From contig NC_086378.1 in the NCBI RefSeq assembly GCF_036588685.1, forward strand, positions 24,901,578 to 24,965,577: DNA of 64,000 nt, in the 5' to 3' direction. The position numbers were made by a program, and so were the translations under genes. Within the stretch, counting starts at the first letter, position 1. Each line of letters opens with the position of its first letter. Below are positions 56,143-64,000 of this stretch, piece after piece. The stretch is from Mytilus trossulus (Eukaryota; Mollusca; Bivalvia; Mytilida; Mytilidae). A model generated the notes under the pieces. That model was not told where the DNA came from, searched no databases, and saw nothing but the letters and a program-made list of their open reading frames with translations.

Positions 56143-56604
56143 CGTAAAATAATTATAAAAAAAAAGTGAAGGTAAAGGGGGGCGTACGCCCTCTACAACC
56201 CCTGAATCTGCCATTGCTTTTAACTCATACAGCTGAAAGGAATAGTTACTTGTCTACTCGTATATAGTGACTGTATACCCCTCATCTCCTTTTATTCGTA
56301 TTCATCATAAAAATGTATAGGTTTGAGAACTTTTCAAGGAGCCACTGCATTACTCAAAATATCAATGCAAGTAAAACATTGTTTAGCCTAGTTTGAATGG
56401 AAAGGATTTTTTAAGTTATATTTTCACTACATCTGCATGTCAATATATGAACGTGTCTTCAAATGCTGTCCAAAACCAGAACCAAATTTCTTAAAAAGAC
56501 ATTTAAAGACAAAATAAGAAATCACTAGGAATATGGGAAAACATTAATTAAAACCTACCAATAAAACAACTGTGAGTGACAAACCAATTGGTTAATAAAT
56601 AAAG

Positions 56605-56760
56605 GCAACAGTAGTATACCGCTGTTCAAAACTCATAAATCCATGGACAAAAAACAAAATCAGGGTAAAAAACTAAAACCAAGGGAAACGCATTAAATAT
56701 AAGAGGAGAACAACAACACAACACCGAAACATTATATGAGATTTCAGACAAACCACAAAA
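56605..56760 (+). repeat. Dispersed repeat family C copy
   Basis: 'caacagtagtataccgctg', 'aaaccaagggaaacgca' and 'ataagaggagaacaacaac' match 17.75 and 22.4 kb. Confidence 0.65.
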
Positions 56761-57673
56761 TTTAATTGACATTTTAATAGGTGCTTTTTTCTAAAGGCGC
56801 CATCAATAGTTATATCAAATGTGATCTAAAAATAAAGTATTTTTTTCTCAATTTATCCTGAGTATTCCAGTGCATGATTTATCACAAAGATTTTATGCTT
56901 TGTAAACTTATTTTAAAGGGGAAGCAACTTTTCATATACAAATGGCTCTCTTGTGGTTTGTTGCAATTCCTCAGCACAGTTTATTTTTACTCTTAAAATC
57001 CAAATAAGGGATCCAAATATCTCTATAGGTTTCATATACTATGCTAAAAGATAACATAAAACAAAGCATTTGTTTAAAACAATATCATTTGCTTTTTTCC
57101 AATTTTAATAGATTATTACATATTAAGTATTACTTATATATCTTACATATAATAGACAAAATATAGACATTCATATTGCAACAATGCTATTTCAAAGTCA
57201 AACATAAACATTTTAATACAGTCCCAGACCATATTAAGCATTGTCGATGATTTTATTAATGAGTTTTTGAAGAAATACAAGCTTGAGGAATTATTTGTTT
57301 GTGGCTTAATATCCAAAATCCAAGATATAGCTATGAGTATTGCAGTAACCAGCATTGCCTCTTACATAAAATTGTTTCGTGCTCCACTAGAATCAGGAAG
57401 TCCTGGATACTTATATATAAAATATGGGTTTACTTAGAGACAATGTAGGTCAATGCCAAACAAATCAGACCAAGTCATCCAAATTTGATTGGTCAATTTA
57501 TACCAAATCAAATCTTTATAAAATATCATTTAACCAAAAAAGAAATTCTTTCCATTCAAGTTCATTTAAATAAGTAGATTAAAAATTTAAGATATACAAA
57601 ACTACAATTTAAATTGGAAAGGTATGGAAATACTGTTTTGATTGTCAAATGCAAATTTGGATTTCTACTGTGC

Positions 57674-57678
<5 letters not shown>

Positions 57679-57732
<54 letters not shown>
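57679..57732. repeat. (GA)27 microsatellite
   Basis: Uninterrupted GA dinucleotides followed by A6. The RERERE ORF over it is not a gene. Confidence 0.98.
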
Positions 57733-57736
<4 letters not shown>

Positions 57737-59234
57737 ATGCTGACTGGAACGGTCTTATTTCATGTGTGTTCTGTCCCCAAAGAGACACATTTTCCCAGAT
57801 TAGCCTTAGTTACATAAAACAGACTTTTATTTGAATTGGGAATCATTATCATAATTTCTTGAGCTTCCCATACAATGTATTTTGTACAGATAGTGTTGTG
57901 CGCTGCACAGTACATTCTATTGAAAATGTACTATCTTCTTTGTAATAGAAACTGTTGTGCCCAGCACAGAACATTAAAGTACAGAATAAACAAGAAACTT
58001 ATTAAATATTTGAAGCACAAGAAATTATGCAAATTCCATAATTAAAAACAATTCCATGTTTAAATAATAGCCTGTTATAAGCAGGTTCTATTATTAGCCA
58101 TTGACTGCATTTATGCCTTGAATCCCTTCTATCGTGTTAAAAAATGTTGTTTATATTGTAACTATAATAATAAATGTAAACATATCTATAGCCATTGTGT
58201 CAACAATCTGAATAAGAGTCACACATAATCTCCTACTAGTATTATGAAAACAAAAACTTTAAAAATCTTAACAGCAGTAAACATGCATTTAATATGTCAT
58301 AAACTTATATAATCACCTAAAATGGCTCATTTTTTTTATTATCGACTTTTTTTTCCATTTTAATAAAATTGTGAAAGATGTGTATAATTAATTGCATTTG
58401 GAAAAAAAAAATTGTACAAAGTTCTCAATTTTTATGATTCAAGTATTATTTATAATATATTTTTCAACATCTACTTTCTCTTTATAAAATAATATACTGC
58501 TGCATAATTTATGACTACTTCATCAGATCAATATATGAGCTGTAACAAGATAGAGTTTGCTCATTGTTGAGTATAGTACAGTGACCTATAGCTGTCAACT
58601 TCTTTATCATTTGGTCTCTGATGGAGAGTAGTCTAATGGCCATGTGCCACAACTTTTTTTACAGACACCATTCTCCTATTCAGCAAACAAAAAAGTTTGT
58701 GTTTATGTAAGAAACGTATATATAATACTACAAAAAAATCAGTATTTTATGCTCTTTTGTGCAATTGTACTCTTGTTTCTTTCCAATTAGTTACACTGAA
58801 TGCCAATTTAAGTTGCCAATACATTTTTTTTTATCAAACACAGCAAAAAGCAGTGTGTTTTATATTATTTTTTAAAACCTAATTTGAAATAAGACTGCAA
58901 TTCAGCCAAACAATATATGTGCCTCAATGTATATTGTCCTTAATTGTCTAAAATTGGATTTAAAAACAAATGTAATTCATTTTTTTAATACAATGATGAT
59001 CACAATGGTATTTCTTCGTTTCTATATAACATTTTTTTTTAATATCCCAACATGTTCTACATAATATGTAAGGTTAATAAGTTGTACAATATGACAATAT
59101 TTTAGATAATGACTAGACTGTTTTGGAATGTGTATTTGTCCTATAGGAATGGTGATATAAACAATACTTTTCGATACATTAACATCATTACATACTGCAC
59201 AACAACCAAACATACATACATAAATTATGTGAAA

Positions 59235-59360
59235 GAATCATTTCCGTATTTAACACAACTTTTTGGAATTTGGATCCTCAATGCTCTTCAACTTCGTACT
59301 TGTTTGGCTTTATAAATACTTTGATATGAGCGTCACTGATGAGTCTTACATAGACGAAAC
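59235..59360 (+). repeat. Family B fragment
   Basis: 'caactttttggaatttgg', 'atcctcaatgctcttcaac' and 'gagcgtcactgatgagtct' match the 25.1-kb copy. Confidence 0.75.
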
Positions 59361-60777
59361 ATAAACTTTATATCTCATAGAAAGGCTGCACAGAAATATT
59401 TCAATATAAATAATAATGAAATCATCTCCTTTATTCTTATATTTTACTATATGAATATCCAATTTAGAATACTGAAAATTCTGAGAACTGATAGTTTCTA
59501 AATTGTGTTTTTTTCTCTTCTAAAAAGAATAAAATTGTTGAACTTGAAAAAAAAGAGAAAAAAAAGGTTAATTTAAACAATATTAATGAAAAGAAATGTC
59601 AAAATTTTGGAGCTAACTTTACAAGATAAGACATTAGCCTCATATCTGAATTTCAATACTAAGCTTAGTTTAAACACATAACAAGGCTGATACTTTGCAT
59701 GAAAGATCAATTTGATTTTTTTTTTAACACAAGAAACATCTATGTAATGCCCCAGTCTACTTAACTACAATATTTTCCAAAAATAATAACAGCAATCACC
59801 CTATAAAATAGAATATTTAAAAGAAAAGGTGATTGTCCAAATGATATATTACAGTATATTATTACAACCTCTAGCATTTCACTTAAATACATATTTGTTT
59901 TATTATTCTTAAACAGTTATCTGTGTTTATAGTTACAAACTAATCCCCAATTATCCCCCTTGTAGTTTTCGAGGACATTGTTTTCAGATTTTATCAGATT
60001 TTTTTGCATCAACCCTATTCAATAAACAACTTATTATATATCAGTCAAAGAAATGAATCCCTACTTTTCTAACCTTGTTAATCTAATGAAAATATATTTG
60101 TCTATTGTTGAAGGTTATATGATGACCTCTACATGTCTAGTTGAGCTACCTTACAATCTATTTTATAATGTTTATTGTCAATTTAACTCGTATTCTAAAT
60201 TTTGATAACATCAGTTGTATGCAGTCTTTCCTAACATTGTTTTAACAAATCTTACATTTTTTCACATAGTTCAACAATTGCAATTATAAAACTAATGCAC
60301 ACAGAAATTTCTGAATTAAAAATACACAGTGATGAACACAGTAACTATATATTGCACAGTTGAATAATTATATAATCTACAGATAAGATGTCATGCAACA
60401 CACAAATCATCTTAAAACCAATTTAAATCCCTCTACTCAGGTATTTCTAAGAAATTGTATTAAAAATTTTAAATTCTTAAATTCAAAATGTTGTCCATTG
60501 CTGAAAAATTATTGAATAATGAAGTAAATCATCCAAACTTTATAAATTCATCCTCCTGTTGGTTGTGAATACACGAAAAAGTGAAAAACTGACATAAGCC
60601 TGATAACTCTCAAAGTCAATAAATTAGTAACTTAGACAGCATTTTGTTGATTAACAATAGGGATTTTGCATGAAAATTTCTTGAAACATAGTTATTAAAT
60701 CAAAAACTGCAGCTACAAGCGAAAAAAAAATCAAATTTAGCTACACTTTCTAACATTGTCACCTTGTGTTGGCATAG

Positions 60778-60862
60778 TCAATCATGAAGAAGATTATTTG
60801 GCAATGGCGGAAATTTAGCAAATGATGGAGGTGTGCCAGCATGAAACAGACCATGGAGATAC
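60778..60862 (-). CDS. Possible terminal exon, unrecognised
   Basis: On the minus strand an AG acceptor at 60863-60864 is followed by one split-codon base and YLHGLFHAGTPPSFAK to PNNLLHD, then TGA. The Pro-rich peptide looks more like coding sequence than its surroundings. Its phase does not fit splicing from the syntaxin-16 exon at 62341-62484, so it would belong to another transcript or be chance. No family recognised. Confidence 0.25.
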
Positions 60863-61200
60863 CTAAAACTTGTAAATTGTTAAATAATCATAAAAATACT
60901 AAAATGATTAGACTATTTGAAATTTTAACTTTAACAACTTCTGATAGACTCTTTTATACACATCCATATATAAATGCAAGGATACTTCAACCTTTCACTT
61001 TATAAAGACACCATTGAAGATTTTTTGAAAATCATTCATGACATTAAGTATATTTGAGGTAAAACTTAACTTTCCTGCACCAACATAATGCATAGTTAAA
61101 TGGCACCATCCAATGTTTCCTTAAGTCCCTAAACTTTTAATTCAATCACAGCCTTTTTTTTTTTATTAAAATATTAAAAATCCCTAAATGACAACTTATG

Positions 61201-61383
61201 CTATCTTTTGACAGCTATCAATATAATCAATAATAATATAATAACAGCTGCTAATATAACAATACATAACATTTTTCTATTTTTCTTTTGATATTTTTCG
61301 GCTTTCTGTAATTGTTGTAGTCCTTTATCTACTTGTACACTGGCATTTTCTACATTATAGTCTATTCTATCTAATATTGTTCC
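61201..61383 (-). CDS. STX16: STX16 last exon (SNARE second half and tail anchor)
   Basis: These 60 codons plus TAG follow TTTATTTTTCAG, from [10 protein letters not shown] to IAVKR. The final hydrophobic run of about 20 residues is the tail anchor. Confidence 0.9.
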   Translation of the reverse strand, partial: GTILDRIDYNVENASVQVDKGLQQLQKAEKYQKKNRKMLCIVILAAVIILLLIILIAVKR

Positions 61384-62484
61384 CTGAAAAATAAACAATA
61401 AGTAAAATGATACAAGTATTAAGGACTTTTTATATACTTTTTGTGTTCCCAGAAAAAATAGGATTTATTTCAAATTTATCATTGATTTGATTCAGCCATG
61501 ACCTATAATGGTTTACTTTTTTTTTTTAATTGTTATTTGGATGGAGAGTTGTCTAATTGGCACTCACACCACATCTTCCTATATCTATAAACTGCAATCA
61601 AGAAAAAGCAAACAAAAATCCTTATTTAGCATTTGATTTGCCATTTATGATATTACAAACTGGAGTCTACACATGGTATATAATATTTCTTTTATAGTAT
61701 GTGTGTAAGTGTGACAATTTCCAATCAGTATTTTAGTTGTGTCCCTTTGATGAATGGATTGAAATTAGTCTTATGAACAACAATTTGGATAGTTAACAGC
61801 CAGATAACAACTTAATTTGAGTCCTTCAAAACCTACATCTTTGACATGATAATACAGATAATACACTATTTCAATTGTGATGTTCACCGCAAAACATTAC
61901 AAATAAGACAGTTTCATGAGGATAAGAAAACAAGTGAATTTATCACTTTGACAAATCCCTCTTCTAACTACAGAAACACAAAGTTTTTTTTATTCATTCT
62001 TAGAAAGTTGAATATATAAATTCAAGAACTTTGTAAAACTACTAAATCAACAAAAAACTTGAACCAAAGTACATATTATGATAAATTACCTCCCCTTTCC
62101 AACACTAACGATCTATAATAAAAATTATCTGCATGGATTCGAATTTTGTTTCTGTAAGACCTATATTTTCAAAAGCAGAGATGACATGAAAAGATTTTAG
62201 GGACTTCATTCCTTTTTTGCTTTAGAGGTACTGAAAAAGATTATTACACAAACATTTCTGCTATGAATGTGACATAAAATGATGGGTTGCATCAGGAAAT
62301 TATGTTGTAACTTCATTTGTATTAAAACTTATACACTTACCTGATCTACAACCATAGTAGCTAAATCTTTAAATATTTCATTCAGATCTGTTATAGACTG
62401 TACTATTTGTGATATTTCTTTCTCTCTTTGTTTCACATGTACTGTATTATCTTCAACCATGTGTAATTGTGATGAAGTAAAACC
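61201..62484 (-). CDS. STX16: Syntaxin-16 (Qa-SNARE), last two exons
   Basis: Exons 62341-62484 and 61201-61383 join in phase 0 to give 108 residues. They read [54 protein letters not shown], then [14 protein letters not shown] and a C-terminal membrane anchor ([20 protein letters not shown]). This is the SNARE motif and tail anchor of syntaxin-16, a Qa-SNARE of endosome-to-trans-Golgi traffic. The Gln of DQG, the ionic-layer residue, is the last codon of the upstream exon. The stop is at 61201-61203. The N-terminal peptide, Habc domain and start lie beyond 64000. The next exon joins at phase 0 upstream of 62484. The family call is from strong motif memory. Confidence 0.9.
61525..61590 (-). 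repeat. Family A end fragment in STX16 intron
   Basis: 'tggagagttgtctaattgg' and 'cactcacaccacatcttcct' match the terminal part of family A. Confidence 0.75.
62341..62484 (-). CDS. STX16: STX16 penultimate exon (SNARE motif, first half)
   Basis: These 48 codons lie between a CCATATTGCAG acceptor and a GTAAGT donor, from GFTSSQLH to VVDQ. Both ends are phase 0. The open frame upstream of the acceptor (to 62550) is intronic. Confidence 0.9.
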
Positions 62485-62574
62485 CTGCAATATGGAAATA
62501 AACATTTTATCATTCAATATTTTTAAAGATGTCCTTGCAATAGTAGTCAACTTTTATCATGGCAACAAAAAAGT

Positions 62575-62705
62575 TGATGTGTGCTTGGTGTTCAGTGTGA
62601 GCCAAGGCTCAGTGTTGAAGGCTGTACTTTGACCTATAATGGTTCACTTATTACAAAATATGACTTTGATGGAGAGTTGTCTCATTAGCACTTCTTATAT
62701 CTATA
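62575..62705 (-). repeat. Family A copy upstream of STX16 exon
   Basis: 'gtgagccaaggctcagtgtt', 'gtactttgacctataatgg' and 'ggagagttgtctcattagc' are close to 10900-11030, the Penelope-like element tail. Confidence 0.8.
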
Positions 62706-63017
62706 AACCAGTTTCATGAACTCATGTGTGAAAATTCCTACACAAGTGAAACAGTTCTATAAGTGTGGATGAAATGATTGATCTGGACACAATTTTTAGA
62801 ACATTTTACTGGAATTATAAGTACATTTTATTAGAGATTATTTTTGCATTTTTTTATATTCACATGCCATAAATAAATGTTGTACTACTATTTTGTTTTC
62901 ATAGAACTATATTCAAATGAGGTCCGAACTCTGGCTGGTTTTATAAATAGTGTAACAAGTAATGTAGACATCATTGACTAGTTTTAAAACAATATTATTC
63001 ATTCAAAGTGCATAAAA

Positions 63018-64000
63018 CAAGAGGCTCTCAAGAGCCTGAATCGCTCACCTTAATTCTTTTGGTTAAATCTCTCATCAATGATTATTTTGGCTTTTCAATT
63101 TATTTAAATGTTCTTTGGATCCTCCTATTTTCTTCAAAAGCAAAAAAAAAAAATTTTCTCCTATGTTCTATTTTAGCAATAGGAGCTATGTTTCTTTACA
63201 TACAAGGAAATAAAATTTATACTAGATACTCTGAAACTCATTTAGCCTAAGTTAAGCTGCAGTTTCAAAGGAGAAGATTTTTTAAATGCTGTATACAGTT
63301 TATCTCTATCTATAATAATATTCAAGATAATAACCAAAAACAGCAAAATTTCCTTAAAATTATCAATTCAGGGGCAGCAACCCAACAACAGAATGTCTGA
63401 TTCATCTAAAAATTTCAGGGCAGATAGATCTTGACCTGATAAACAATATTACCCCATGTCAAATTTGCTCTAAATGCTTTGGTTTTTGAGTTATAAGCCA
63501 AAAACTGCATTTGACCCCTATGTTCTATTTTTAGCAATGGCGGCCATGTTTGTTAATAGATCAAAACTACGGATACAATTTATAAACTTGATTCCCTAAG
63601 GAACATTCAGTTAAAGTTTGGAAGTATTTGGCCCAGTAGTTTCAGAGGAGAAGATTTTTGTAAAAGATTACTAAGATTTACGAAAAATGGTTAAAAATTG
63701 ATTATAAAGGGCAATAACTCCTTAAGGGGTCAACTGACCATTTCGGTCACGTTGACTTATTTGTAAATCTTACTTTGCTGAACATTATTGTTGTTTACAG
63801 TTTATCTCTATCTATAATAATATTCAAGATAATAACCAAAAACAGCAAAATTTCCTTAAAATTACCAATTCAGGGGCAGCAACCCATTAACGGGTTGCCT
63901 GATTCATCTGAAAATTTCAGGGCAGATAGATCTTGACCTGATAAACAATATTACCCCTTGTCAGATTTGCTCTAAATGCTTTGGTTTTTGAGTTATAAGC
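63018..64000 (+). repeat. Mollusc-type repeat family G with 502-bp internal period
   Basis: The head 'aagaggctctcaagagcctg' and 'aatcgctcacctt' is followed by repeated modules. The block at 63299 ('tttatctctatctataataa') recurs at 63801 with only a few differences over the 200 bp to the window end. The copy continues past the edge. Confidence 0.85.

Larger units (their letters stand above)
56760..60770. other. AT-rich region downstream of syntaxin-16, few repeats
   Basis: Noticeably poorer in dispersed repeats than the rest of the window, consistent with a long 3'UTR or conserved flank of the minus-strand syntaxin-16 gene. It contains (GA)27 at 57679-57732, an old inverted family A copy at 58555-58660 and a family B fragment at 59235-59360. 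Several AATAAA signals exist on the minus strand and none can be preferred. Confidence 0.4.

Noticed and set aside
57614-57817. ORF with an (Arg-Glu)n repeat
   Set aside because: It is the translation of a (GA)27 microsatellite with no exon signals.

Overview
The window is AT-rich eukaryotic nuclear DNA: short phase-matched exons in long introns, and a very high density of dispersed repeats. Several repeat families (the 'gaagatgtggt..ccaatgagacaactctcc' family, the 'gaaacgcgcgtctggcgtatta' family, the 'agaggggcattatg' family, the 'aagaggctctcaagagcctgaatc' family) are ones I associate with marine mussels, so a bivalve, probably Mytilus, is the most likely source. The organism call is inference from memory of repeats. 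No alignment was run, and no bacterial or viral genes, rRNA, tRNA or CRISPR array were seen.

Host genes. (1) A plus-strand gene at 2015-11433 can be assembled from six exons, all joined in phase 0. It encodes a 304-residue four-pass membrane protein resembling the MS4A/CD20-like group, with a Pro/Gln/Tyr-rich tail ending in two 26-residue tandem units. (2) A minus-strand terminal exon at 20189-21039 encodes a transmembrane segment and a long Ser/Lys-rich cytoplasmic tail of unknown family. (3) A minus-strand gene at 46302-48962 encodes a small secreted C-type lectin with EPN and WND motifs; its last junction does not keep phase. (4) The last two exons of a minus-strand syntaxin-16 (Qa-SNARE) gene lie at 61201-62484, and the rest is beyond the right edge. 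Three further exon-like ORFs (11453-11842, 39792-39855, 60778-60862) are weak.

Mobile DNA. Three copies of a Penelope-like reverse transcriptase element are present: a relic at 6962-8003, a 5'-truncated but open copy at 9284-10459, and a frameshifted relic at 52624-53941. A CR1/Jockey-like LINE relic lies at 12535-13920 and an RTE-like LINE relic at 49380-52005. All are dead or 5'-truncated. Non-autonomous elements include a 47-bp and a 92-bp hairpin element with 7/8- and 8/8-bp target duplications, a 226-bp element with 6-bp duplications, an 829-bp element built from ACAAAA/TTTTGT palindromes inside the lectin intron, a 590-bp inverted-repeat element, and several large foldbacks.

Layout: 1-2014 upstream sequence and repeats; 2015-11433 MS4A-like gene with a retroelement-filled intron; 11434-20188 LINE relic and repeats; 20189-21039 TM-protein exon; 21040-46300 a gene-poor repeat field with a segmental duplication at 24.2-27.3 kb; 46302-48962 lectin; 49380-54700 LINE and Penelope-like relics; 54700-57000 MITE-like repeats; 57000-61200 AT-rich sequence, probably the downstream/3'UTR side of syntaxin-16; 61201-62484 syntaxin-16 exons; 63018-64000 mollusc-type tandem repeat.

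The most unusual observations are a 24-nt perfect copy of the MS4A-like exon 4 embedded in the neighbouring Penelope-like relic, and the palindrome-array element in the lectin intron.
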